A DNA stretch of 64,000 bases from Pempheris klunzingeri (taxonomy: Eukaryota > Chordata > Actinopteri > Acropomatiformes > Pempheridae). The stretch spans positions 11,643,477 to 11,707,476 of the forward strand of contig NC_092035.1 in NCBI RefSeq assembly GCF_042242105.1. Direction: 5' to 3'. The stretch's first letter is position 1, and each line of letters begins with the position of its first letter. Of this stretch, positions 23,304 to 35,154 are shown piece by piece. The notes beneath the pieces were generated by a model. It worked only from the letters and a program-made list of their open reading frames with translations. It ran no database searches and was not told the DNA's origin. Both the position numbers and the translations under genes were made by a program.

Positions 23304-26300
23304 TGTGGGTTAAAAAAACTGCTATTAATACTTAGGATTATGATAAAGTTTTAGCTCGTGCAGGTCGCTACAGGTAAGAATCGCTAGCTTTGGCTAAGCT
23401 CTCTGACCAGCCAATCAGAGGACGTGAAAATACTAACGTCATCGTACGCCTGCTAGAAGGCCCTGAGGTCACCAACTCGAAATCTGATTGGTTAAAGCAA
23501 CAGTTTCATTGTGATGGAATAATCTAAAAAGATTAATGGGAAAATATTAAAACGTAAATCAGTGACTCTGAGTTCAGGCCAGCAGAGAAGGCCTTGCTGG
23601 CTTAGTTTGCTCTGTAGTTGGGTCAGATCGAGGTCGCATGATGTTCCCACCATAAACAAACCGCCCCAGAATTCATTTGTGAGCCGACTGCAGTGTTCGC
23701 ATCTCCTCAAACTCATAGTGACGAAGGGGAAACCAATTCAGCCGGAACAGGAAGCACCCTTTGCTCACAAACAAAGTGTGTGTAAATCTGCAAACCTTGA
23801 GAATGTCTGATGACTCTGATTTCTGTGTGTCACACAGCTGCTGACACTAAGTTAGTATCATCTGGTGGAGGTTGTATCCAGCTGTCCACGTCTCTTTATG
23901 GACTGATGTATGATGAATGTGTCTAAGTCACATGCCAGCCCGGTGGAATGGGCACAGCAGGTGGACACGGCGTATCAACAGCGATAATTCATTTTGAAAG
24001 TCTTCCTCAGGCACCGTGTTTCTCTCTTCGCTCCGCTGTGTTTGCGCTCCTCTGGTTTTCTTGCCTCTGCCTGCATTTTGTTCCTGCTGATGTTGCTCCA
24101 CGTGTCGCTGTGAGCCGGGCTGCAAACGTGCAGCAGAGCCACAGTCACAAGGAGGGAAACATTTAAAGGAGCACATGAAATGAAGATCGCCTCATCTCAC
24201 CAGTCAAGTTAGAGCTCAGACTTGTGCGTACAGCAGCAAATGGTTCATCCTGTGATGTTGATGTCCACGTTGTTGTCATTCTCAGGGTCACGGCAGTTGG
24301 CAGACGTACTTCTTTTATGATAGTACTTTGTTGTCTGCACGAGAGGGCTGACTGCCCACAAAAAAGAAGAAACTGCATGTGTTCCCGCTGCCCTTTTAAA
24401 AAGGATAATGGAAGTGGAAATGAGAGTGAGGTGAGAAGTGAAGGACGGCACGAGGATGAAAGGGAAGCTGATTCCCCTTCCTGTCTCCGAAATAGGAAGC
24501 AAACAGGAAACACTGGAGAGATAGAAGCTGACCTCAGACTGTGTGTGTTTATGTTAGCGTGTGTGTGTGTGTGTGTGCGGTTGAACACTATGTACCAGAC
24601 TGAACTATGGTTCGAGGACATGCAGGATGCACTTAAATAGACTTTTAGAGGTGCTGAAAATGACCGAAACTATATCAGAGAGAGAGTGAGTGTGTGTCAA
24701 GCTTCACATATCTGTGCCTGCATGACTGACTGACCCAGATCAGCTCCATCTGTCTCTGTTAAATTGCTTTTTATGGCTGAGCTGCAGGAGAGCAAAATGC
24801 AAAATGACTCCCGAAGTAGTTTTGCTGCAAGAAAACAAGCAAAGGAATTTTGTTGTGTCTGAGAGACTGGCGAAACTGGACGAAAGATGATCCCAGAGCA
24901 AATGTGCTTGAGGGGAAAGTCGGGTTTGTTTAACTCTGCTGTGTCAAATTATGTGTACACGGAGCACACCCACTTTTCATCCCTGCAAACAAAAAGTGGG
25001 ATTTGTGAGTTTCTGTGAGGGGCTTTGCACGTTCTTGCAGTTGTGTCAGTACAGACGGGCAGATGTCAACCAGATGACGCCCTCGGCTGCTTATTTACAC
25101 AAAGCTTCCAGTATCTGGGCTGATCTCAGGTCAGGTTTGCGTGTATTTGACCAGATCTGTGCTGCCGCTTTGTGGAGAGGCCTCAGGCTTTTGTCGGCCA
25201 TTTGGCGAACACCTGCCCCCAAAAAAACTGTGGATTTCAAGCAGTATTAATACTGTAAACACACAAGCCCGGATTGGTCCTTCTCAATCAGGTCACGCTC
25301 GCATCGATCGCCAGAAGCATCGCAGCCGCCTGCTGAGCGCTCAGGCTATTTTGGAGGTTGCTGTGGTTTTAGGTCACAGGACTGCGCCGCAAGGTCGGCA
25401 CTTCTCTTTCCTCCGGCCTGAGCTCTGAATGCTGAGTGGACGTGTCCGTGTGCAGGCCGAGGAAGGACATACTTGACACTCACGCTGGCCTTTTGACAAT
25501 CAGCACATTGTCTGCAGAGAACAGGCTCCACTTTACTTCATGAAACAGTCGGCGTTGGTCTGCACAAGGCTGGAAATCAATTCCCACTGATGCCACAGTG
25601 TGAGGCGGTTATCTCTTTGCTGAGCCGTGCACACAGCTGTAAAGCTTCACGCTCCCGCTCAGCACATATGCAGTTTAAAATGATAACGGGGGCAGATTTA
25701 CCATCAAAACTCCATGAAACAATTAGTCAGTGATTTCAGACAGTTGTAGACAAAAGCAGACTTCTGGTTTCTAGCTGGTGGCAGCAGATTTTATCAGCTG
25801 TAGCTAAATACGCTGATGTTTAACTCAAAACACTGAATGTTTTAAAAGGAGAATCTTGTAAAAACAGTTTCATATCTACTTGATTGCTACTGAGGCTGAA
25901 GCTTCCTCACCAGTTGGGAATAAAGACATCAACGAATCAACCAAACGATCAGTTAAGGGAACACCTGCATTAGTGAAACTGTCATCAAATGTCCCCATCA
26001 ATGTGCCAAAAATGGAGGATGATGGATGCACCAAGGGCTTTGGTTTTGTGGCCGTCTTTACGGGAGCCTGTTTTAACTTTAACTTTAAATGTAGATATCA
26101 GATCTCTGTCTCTCCTGTTGAACCGTGGATTCAGTTTGACAAAATAACCGCATTATTCACAATTCTTCACTGTGCGGCTCAGAAACTTAAAGTCCTTGAA
26201 GCGTCTGTGGAATAAAGCGAAACAGTCTGCTCCATAAACAACCTGATTAAGAGGAAAGCTCTTGTTGGGCCTGTTGTTGTCTCTCCTGCTGCGGCAGTTC

Positions 26301-26330
26301 AACACTGGTGTAATGACTGTCTGGCTGCAC

Positions 26331-26353
26331 ACACACACACACACACACACACA
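26331..26353. repeat. (CA)n microsatellite
   Basis: Uninterrupted AC dinucleotides. Confidence 0.95.
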
Positions 26354-29300
26354 GACAGACAAAAATTCACAGTATGTCAGCCAAAACAAACAAAGGATTA
26401 AAGTGAAGTGCTCTTTAGGAGAACCCAAGAGTCATTTATAGTGACTGCACTTTCACAGCTGTCCGCCCAGTTTGCCTTTCTCCTCATCATTCTGTAAATC
26501 ATTTGATATATTCTTCTTTTTCTTGTGTGAAACTGCTTAAAAATGGACCATTCCCACGCTTATACAGATCCCCCGAACCAGAAGATGCAGTGAGTAGTAA
26601 ATTCAGCGTTCCATCTCTCTTCTGACAGGTTATAATCTGCCTGTGCGCGCTCATTGTTTTGTACTCATTACAAATAGCCAAGCAGATACCAAACATGGGG
26701 AATGCAACTGCAGGCGTTTATAAAACCGGTCAAACCAGATTTTCACGATAAAGAACGTTGCAGACGGACAGCTGAGCGAAAATCATTACCTAAGGAGCGT
26801 CGACTTCAGCTAAAAGCTTCTGTTAAATGATGTGTAACGTGTCTAAAGTCCCATTTTTAAAGAGGAAACAAAGTCGTTAAATGGCACCATCATGATGGAG
26901 ACAGAGGTGTGAGGATGAGAACTTGTCCTGTTTTGACAAGTCAAAGGGAGCCAGAGAAGGTGCTGAGGGGAGGAAAAGTGGAGGATAAGAGAGGGCCCAA
27001 ATAATCCCCCATAATCCCCTTCTCTCCCCGGTGGGGCGCCAGCGACGTGCTTCTCTCTCGCTGCTTCCTTCTGGAGCTTCTTGTGGAATTTCAAAGGGCT
27101 CTGGCTCGGCGGGCGGGGGGGGGCACGTGCCTCTGAGAAATGTGACTCTGCGCGGAGGACAAACGAGGACGGGGACAGGCCTGCCGCACGCTGACCCCAA
27201 GCTTCCAGCAAAACACTGAACCCCATGAAAAGCCCCCCGGTGTGTGTTTGGTAAAGTGGACTGACAGACTACATGCTGCATCAGTGACACATCAGCTTTT
27301 GTGGTCATTTTCCTCCTTTGATTAGATGAATAATTCACGTCAGCCAAATATTTCCCCACATTATCAACACAATGTCCTTATTTTAGTAAAAATGGACACA
27401 GAGGATGGAATGGAAGCTGAGTTTTTTAGTGCTGAATGTGTGTTTACGTTGAATTTATCATAATTTGATGTGTCTGACCTGAAACAAATCTGTGTTTTAA
27501 CGCTTCAGGGTCACTGATTGCAAAGATGTTGTGGTTTGTGAATGAAAAAAATTGTGTAAAAATCTCCTTCTGGTCTCGATTTGTTGCAATAACAGGATGA
27601 CAGAAGAAAGGGAGGATGAGGAGATACAGCAATGGCAGACTCAATAGACCAGAATGCTTTACATCCGCTGTTTTAACTGAAAAATCATGTGCCCGATGTG
27701 CATATTTCCACTTTTTCTCTTCGCCTTCTCCTCTGACCGTTTTTAAAAGCTCATCTGCACACTTACAGAGCAACGTTAAAATTCTTTTTTCACCAGTTTT
27801 GTGTAGAATTTCTTATCTTTGTGAATTGTTGCGTTTTTTGCAAGTTGCACAAATTCCAGTATGTGTGGTCTTGATGTCGTGGCAGGAAAAGGAGAAAAGG
27901 AACAACTGTGTGCACCTGAGGGAGCTCACACATCACCCACGTGCACCCTCTTCGCTCAATTAACTGAGGCCAGCAGAGCAGAAGTGGTGAGTGTGTGGGA
28001 ATGTCCACACACACACACACACACATTTCCAGGGTCTCGTCCTATTGGCATCACATGGCTGACTAAATGACTCCCCCTTCGTCTGTATTTCAGATGTCGT
28101 GAGATGAAAGTTGGCACTGATTGAGTGCACGTGACTGCGTACATGTGACAGAAAATAAGACTCCACAGGCGACCTATTTATGTGGAAGACTCGGACGCAC
28201 CACAGACCGCTGAACCGACTCACAGGGTTCTTTCAACAAAACATCAGATTAACATGTCAGAGCAGAATTTAAACAAAACACCGTCTCCATATCTGATCCC
28301 ACAATCCCTGAATCATCCTGAAATCTCTCTGCTGTCGCTTCTTACTGGAGTCTCACACAATTGAAACAGAAAATAAAAGCATTTTTGCTATTTTCCCCCA
28401 TTTTTTAAACAATTTTTCTGGGATTAGGAATGAGGTTATACTCCCTCTACATTCATGAAGAATAGGACATGGCTCTGCAAGCCTAACTTAAAGCAGCTTG
28501 GCTTATTTCTGAGTGTGTGTGTCTGACTGTTCGCATTTCAAAGCTGGATTTTGCACCTCTGCACCTTGGTGCATTTGGAGTTTTCTTCCTGTGTACAAAC
28601 ATGAAGTGTATCTCTGATGCTTGGACACATGAAAGGCTAATCCTCATGTTGCATCGCAGGAGGGGGGTGGGGGGGGTGGGGGTTGGCACAGGACAGTCTG
28701 GACCCTCTGGGTTAAACCAGCAGGCCACCTGCTTTCTCAGCAATAAGGAGCAGCACAGCAGGAGGTCCAGTTCAGGGGGTGTAAAGAGGATTTTTTTGGG
28801 GTCAGTTTTGTGGGCCAGAAATGTTCAACTAAAGAAACAGCAAATTCAAGTTTTTACTATTTGTTGGTTGCACTAACGTTTACTCGTGGATCGCAGCACA
28901 TAATGTAAATAATTGCCCTCAACATTTGTGCTTCCAAACATCACCAGCGGCACAAATAGACAAGGTTAATCCGCGTGTGATCCCTCAGCCTCAGAGTACA
29001 TCCTGTACCCGCGGCGGCGTGCTTGAAGAAAACACCTTTTGTCAATGAACGGGATTTGCGAAAGTGCCATCTGGACAGAGGAGCAGGAGCTCTGTCTCCT
29101 CACCGTCTGATCCAGCAAGGTCAGGATCTGGGATCAGACTGGACCTGAGGAGCGAGGTGGGGGGGGCGGACCAAGACAGGTCAGGACCTCTAAATAGATC
29201 TACATTAGATCACAGACAACAATTAATTAGATTTTGTCCCAGGACGCCTTAAACTGAAGCTCTTTATCCTTCTCAGGTATATATTTATTATAGCAGGAGT

Positions 29301-30379
29301 GTAAAAACATAAAGTTGAATCAATTTGAGAAGGATCATTTGCTTAAAAATGAAATTCTGATTAAATGATGAGAACCTTTTAAAAAGACCTAGTTCTGATT
29401 GCCTGGCCTAAGAGGAAACTGAGCTCTCGGCTCTGCAGCCTAGAAAAAGATGCTAAAAATATCCTACAGACACACTGAGCTGCTGCACCTCCAGGTTAAA
29501 ATTTGGCCTTGAAAATAAAAGTGGACCACTTTGTTGGTGTGAAACTGCACATGGTTCATTAATGCTGACTGAATCAGTTTGGTTGATTATCTTTAAACAC
29601 TTGAAAATTACTAAAACTCCAGATTAGAAATATACACATGTTAAAATTAATCTTTTTGAATGTATATAAAATGCTTATTTAGACCTCAGTCATAAAAACC
29701 TGCTTTTTTTATTTCATTGGTGACTTATGTTTACTCTCATTGATGTAGTTGTATATCTTTTGTATTACACACTGGTTTTATTTACTGATTAAACTGGCTA
29801 TGTTATGTTATTATCTTCTATAATATTATTATACATTATTATTATTACATTATGGTGAGGCAGCCAAAGGTGGTTTCCACAGTCAGACTTAGCTCTCGTT
29901 TTAGCTTCGCTCATATTAATAAAAATCTACGGCTCTGCATGAACACAACATACAATATTCATAGTATATATCCGCACATGTTGGGAGGAGATTATAGCAG
30001 CGATTTACAGTAATCTTATCAAACATTTTACTCTAATACAGATCGAGACATCACAGCTGAACCAGAAATCCACAGAAGATTAAAAGGCAGACACGTGTAT
30101 GTAATATAATAAATAACATGCGTTTATAAAGAAAAAATGTTATTTTCTTCATTTACATCTGCATTTTATCCGCGTAAAACACTTTTGTAAATAATGGTTG
30201 TGAGTCCTGTATCTAAAATGTTATTATTATTATTATTATTACTACTATATGACTGTAATGAGACAGACTCCTACATCTGATGTAAAAGGCTAATTTACTA
30301 TTAAAAACGCCGTAATTGAAGCGTTTTAAAGACTAATGCACATATTTCCATGTCCAGCTCGTTTTCAGCATCTTTTCAG

Positions 30380-30600
30380 TCACTCCGTATTTCTGCGCGC
30401 TCCCGTCTGCGCATGCTCGCTGCCAGCGTGCAGCGCCACGTGAGTGGGCGGTCACGTGGACTTTAAGGGGAAGGGGGGCTCGCTCGTATATAACCAATGA
30501 GACGTCCACATATGAGTGGATGTTTACCATGCTGGGCCCCGTCTGCGCATGCGTAATGAGGGCTCGTTAGGCATCCCTTGACTGGGACGTCTGGGGGTCA
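30380..30600. promoter_or_regulatory. GC-rich promoter-like island with paired E-boxes
   Basis: Two NRF1-type TGCGCATGC motifs (30409-30417 and 30544-30552) flank an inverted pair of E-boxes, CCACGTGA and TCACGTGG, eight bases apart (about 30436-30459). A TATATAA run lies at 30487-30493, followed at once by CCAAT (30495-30499). The block lies just past the TSC22D1 3' end in an AT-rich setting. Motifs are seen; whether it starts a transcript, and on which strand, is unknown. Confidence 0.5.
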
Positions 30601-30922
30601 ACTGGGAGGCAGCGATGGTTATTTATTAGCTAGAAAATGTGAAGTGGTGAGAAAAGCAGCTGTATTTCTGTTTATATTGTGGAGCTGGTTGGTTTCCAAG
30701 GTGTCAGGCTATGGTTTAGCAATGATTGGTGACTTAAATCTAGAGTTTTAGAGGGATAGACGTATACGTTTATGATTAAAAATTCATTTTTACCAACTTA
30801 ATTCTTAAGACTGCACCCATTGTCTCTTGTTGGAAACCCGTCTGGATCAAATAACTCAAATCTAATCAAACATGGTCAAAAAGAAAACCGAGCAGTCCAG
30901 TTTTTGCTTTTTTGTTTTCATT

Positions 30923-32596
30923 TTTATTTGAGGTGCAACTGTCTAGTGCAATTGTAACGTCACATTTGTGATGGGCTGAGGAACATGCACAAAACATCCA
31001 CATACTTGTGCTGGGCATTTTCCTTTTTTTCGTTTTTAAAGTCGCAAAGTGTCTTTTTATTGTGTTCGGCGCTCCAGTTGCACTACGAGCAACTCAAACA
31101 CTTGGCTGTACAAAAGACAAGAAAACAAAGTAAAGACAAAAGGAGAAAAAGAAAAAGAAAAAAAAAGACAGCCATTCATTAAAAAAAAGAAAAGAAAAGA
31201 CTACACACGTTCCCACATGGTAGAACAGTCCAGATCATTTGAGCGAGTGAGTTAAGCGACGGCAGAGGAGAGTTCACGTACAGTACGAAGCCGTGTGTCA
31301 CTGCAGGAGAGACAGCATCTTAGTGTGGAGGTAAATAATCCTCTTCTGTTCCCACCCTGAGTAATGACATCACAGGTAGTTCAAAACCTGGCAAACCATA
31401 GATCATATATATATGTGTGTACGTGTGTATCTATATGTATACACACATACTGAATAAAACAACTAAAAAAGCTTGTATATATGTATCTATGGTTAGAAAC
31501 CAGGCACTTGGCAGAGTTTAATTGGAAACTTTTAATCTGTACAAAGTTCACTACCTAGAAACAGTCTTGTCCTACTTATTTGCCTCTCCATTAATCATTT
31601 TACAGATCACTAGGACATTAATTTACATCAACAACAGACAAAAACAAATCCTACACCTTTCCCAGCCCTCCCTAAGGAAAAAAAATCCCTGCATAAATGT
31701 TCAATGCTCCATCGAAGAAGGGGGAGAGTGCGTTCAGGGTGGGGGGGCGGCGACATGATCCTCAGAAGGATCTCAATCTCAAAGTGAACAATGAGGAGCA
31801 GCTAATATACGTTTCATAATTCTTTTAATCTAACCCCCCCGCTCCCCTCTCAACCCAGAAAGCGAAGACTGTCGTCATCTTCAGACGCTGTGGGGACAGA
31901 GAGAGTGAAAAAAAAGAAAAGAAAAAAGAAGCGAGCTGGACCGTTTGCCTCCCATTCCAGATGGGTCGTACAAATCTTTAGAGTTCGTCCATTGTCAGAA
32001 TCGTCTGGAGAAAAGTGCACAGACCGCAGCACCAAAAGAAATTAAACATGAAACAATGCTGAGTAAAAAACGCAAAGTGTGTGCAGACGGACAGTGCTGG
32101 GTTGAGGTGGGGGCGGGGCGAGCCGATGGCACACTTTCCACAGGTCACACGGCGAAGGATTCGCCGGCGCTGACAAGAGCGTGCAGCCCCTGATTGGCCG
32201 GGACCTCCTCCTTGGCGGCCCTGAACAATGGTGGCGGCGCCGGCGGCCATGAGAGGGTAGACCTTCCCCTCGTCATCACCACGACGATTGTCTTAAGCAG
32301 GTAATAAAGGTTGGAGACAAAGCGGACACACACACACACACACTCACACACACACACACTGGTGTGACTCCAAAGTCTTTCACTTAAATAAAATGTGCAA
32401 CAAAAGAAAGTTGTTTCTCGTCTCCGGTTGAGTTGACGTGTGCGCTCCTCCAGATGGTGGCATAGTCGGTCTTGGTGCTAGAGTCAGTTCACAGTATGGC
32501 AAGACTCCTTCCTCCTCCTCCTCCTCCTCCTCTTCTTCTTCCTTCCATCCCCCCTATGTCTCATCCTCGGGGGGTCTCCAGTGAGCCGCCTCTGCG
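30923..32596 (-). other. TSC22D1 3' UTR
   Basis: Non-coding sequence downstream of the TSC22D1 stop. The plus strand reads TTTATT at 30923-30928, which is AATAAA on the gene strand, so the UTR could be about 1.67 kb. It contains an A-rich tract at 31140-31200, a CA repeat at 32324-32360 and a CCT-rich tract at 32509-32532. The exact poly(A) site is inferred. Confidence 0.5.
32324..32360. repeat. (CA)n microsatellite in the TSC22D1 3' UTR
   Basis: AC dinucleotides with one interruption (CACTCACACA). Confidence 0.95.
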
Positions 32597-35154
32597 TTAC
32601 GCCGACGTGCCGGAGCTCTGTGTGGAGGGGAGGGCTTGTGTGGTTCCGGCCGGGTCCGTGGTCGGGGAGCCGCCGGTCTGGACCTGCGCCTGGAACTGAG
32701 CCATCTGTTCGGGGCTGGCCAGGTTCTTCAGCAGGTTGTTCTCCTGCTCCAGCTGAGTGTTGCGCTCGATCAGCTCCTTGATCTGCTCCTTCAGCACCTC
32801 CACCTCCTCACGCACGGCGTACATCAGGTGGCTCTTCACCAGGTCCTGAGGACGGAGCAGACAGACACATGGTTAGCTGTACACTCCTCAGACTCCTTCC
32901 TCCATGTTTCCACTGCGACACCATGAACCAAACTCCTTCTTACACAACAAAATATACAAAGACGTCTTTTACTTCCACGTTTCTTCATACTTTTACAGTT
33001 GAATCACAACAGAACGTTAACTATTAGTTGATGCAGCCATTAATTAGGTGATTAGTAGGTGAGCTGTTTTGATATCTGATCTGCTTCGAAAATGTAATAT
33101 TTTTGGCTTTTGGACTGTGGGTCAGATGAGAGAAGATATTCGAGGCTGTCACCTCTGGCTCTGAGGTAACTGATGGGTGTTTTCTTGACCTTTTGAAGAC
33201 AATTTTTAATTTAATTCTTATCAACTAATCAAGAGCTGCATTTAATCGACCAACATGTCAAGCGACAGAAAATTAATGGCAACTGAAAAGCCAAACTTGT
33301 GATTCCAATTTCTCAAATGTGCTTCTGAAAATGTCCCTTTAGTCTTTGAGGAACTGTAATAATAAAGTTTTCACTGTTTGTGTGACATTTTGGGGACTAA
33401 ATTAGCGTCAATTAGTAATCACTATTTCCATAATAAAACACGACATCCTTTTTAATTCACACTACCACGACTTCCTAAACGATCCCTTTTTATAACACGT
33501 ATTTTGGTTCATGCCTGTTTTTATTTACTCTCTTTATAAATAGAGGCTTCCTGCTAAAAAACTGCTCTTCAAATAGACCTAACTGCCGGAGAAACTTGAC
33601 TCAGACCCATGTGAGCGACACAAAGCACGGGGAAACGTGTGACACAGCAGAGGGGGGAGGCTAATTTTGCATTATAAGTGACCTCACAGTCTTACACAGC
33701 ACACGGCAGTTTTAAAAATGGAAACAAGCACTGCAAACACAACAGGACTCCTCAGAAAAAGGGCGGATTAAAAAAAAATCATCAAGAGAAGCAGCTTTGT
33801 AGTGCATCCCCATGATGATGCCTGAGCAGTGTGCTGTGCCAGCCTGCTGAAGGGGGATTTGAGTTTAATAATCTGAGCATCCCCTCCTCTGTGGACCCAT
33901 CCCTCCTCCTCTTCCTCCTCCTCCTCCTCCTCTTCCTCCTCCCTGCCCCTGTACGCAGAGAGGGAACAAAATGTTCCTGCACCGGGGTGGGAGGAGCCAA
34001 TCACCGGACGAGTTATTTATACCGAGCTGTAGGGAGGCTGCTGCTTGCCTAGCAACACGGGAGAGGGAGAGGGTGAGGGACTATGTATATGCATGAGAGA
34101 GAGAGAGAGGGAGGAGGGGGGATAGCGTGTGAACCTTAGCCTGGCCCACATCAAGTTGCCAACAATCCGGAGGTCATCTGTCCAAATCGTGACAGAGCAG
34201 GAAACTCCTGTTGCCTCCAATTCAAACACCAGCAGGTGAAAATATGCGGAAAACTATGTTTTCCACGCACATGCGGCTTCATTTCTAAAACATTTCAGAT
34301 GACAGAAAAGCGCCATTCTGCTTTTCATTCATTCATTCATTCATTGCTCCATCGCAGCTTTGTGCCTCCTCTCGTTAACCCGAGACCCCCTCCCGACACA
34401 AACACAACATTATCTCGCACGTCTAATTTTAAATCATGCCAAAATAAAAGCACCGAGGTGGCAGTAAAGATAAAGGAGTCCACGTCGCTGCGTGGGTTAC
34501 ATAACGCTGGAGGCTGCACATACATGTGAAGCATGAGACGGGCCTATTTACAAACACACAGCGCTTTAATGTGATTAAAACTGACGCTTACCATTGCTTG
34601 CTCAATCTTGTTGTCAATGGCCACCACACTTGCACCGGAGGAGCTGAAAGACAGACAGAAAAACAGGATTTGTAGGCTGATTATAAAAGCCTGGGTGCTT
34701 CAACATTAGCTGAATACCGCAGGGTGTATTTGAGGAAAATGGGGCTGCATCGAGGGTATTTTGCGTGACTGCCATTTGCGGTTTTATGGAGCCAAACATA
34801 AAGAAAACCTTAGGTATGAAAATAAGAATCTGTCATGCAGCAAAATAACAGGCTAGAAACCACCAAGAAAGAGTGTGTGCATCGCATCAAATAGAGGTCG
34901 AGATAACAGGGTTTGACTTTGATGGCGGAGAATCAGTGAGACAACATTTTGGGCAGTGCTGCCTCGTTTTAATCCGGCGCACATCGCAAAGCAGCAGCGG
35001 GTGATGGTGCGCAGGAAGCCTGCTGACATTACCTATTGTCAACCCTGACTGATGCGCTCTCCTTCCCCAGCACAGAGGACAGAAACGATATCGAGAAATT
35101 CCTCAGTTGACAAACGCCAAGATCCATCGCCACTGTGTAACACTGGGAATTCAT
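32597..35154 (-). CDS. tsc22d1: TSC22D1 short isoform (TSC22D1.2 type)
   Basis: An alternative first exon at 35154-35033 encodes [20 protein letters not shown] and then [20 protein letters not shown]. It ends in phase 2 (AG before GTAATG) and splices to 34643-34592 and 32845-32597. The product is 140 residues, against 144 for the human short isoform, whose [20 protein letters not shown] segment it matches closely. This form is the classic TGF-beta-stimulated clone 22: a small leucine-zipper protein with the TSC box but no long N-terminal region. It can dimerise with the long form, and antagonism between the two is reported for the family. A GC-rich region upstream (35230-35480) is the likely promoter. 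Confidence 0.93.

Larger units (their letters stand above)
22771..30380. other. Intergenic region, repeats and one odd frame
   Basis: No recognised gene. A 117-codon minus-strand frame at 22950-23303 sits next to sequence with two CCAATCAG boxes in opposite orientations (23411-23418 and, on the minus strand, near 23485-23492), and may belong to a mobile element. CA/TG repeats lie at 24558-24577, 26331-26353 and 28006-28025. A G-rich tract is at 28661-28683. The part from 29250 to 30330 is very AT-rich with (TTA)n at 30220-30240. Confidence 0.5.

Noticed and set aside
24163-24640. Frames above 130 codons on both strands
   Set aside because: They mirror each other over a CA/TG repeat and have no domain.
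26843-27359. Two overlapping minus-strand frames of 127 and 160 codons
   Set aside because: Overlapping in different phases, no similarity or exon structure; GC-rich chance frames.
13600-30900. Search for exons of LACC1, SERP2 or ENOX1, expected by human synteny
   Set aside because: No matching peptide segments were seen by eye on either strand. Short exons could be missed.
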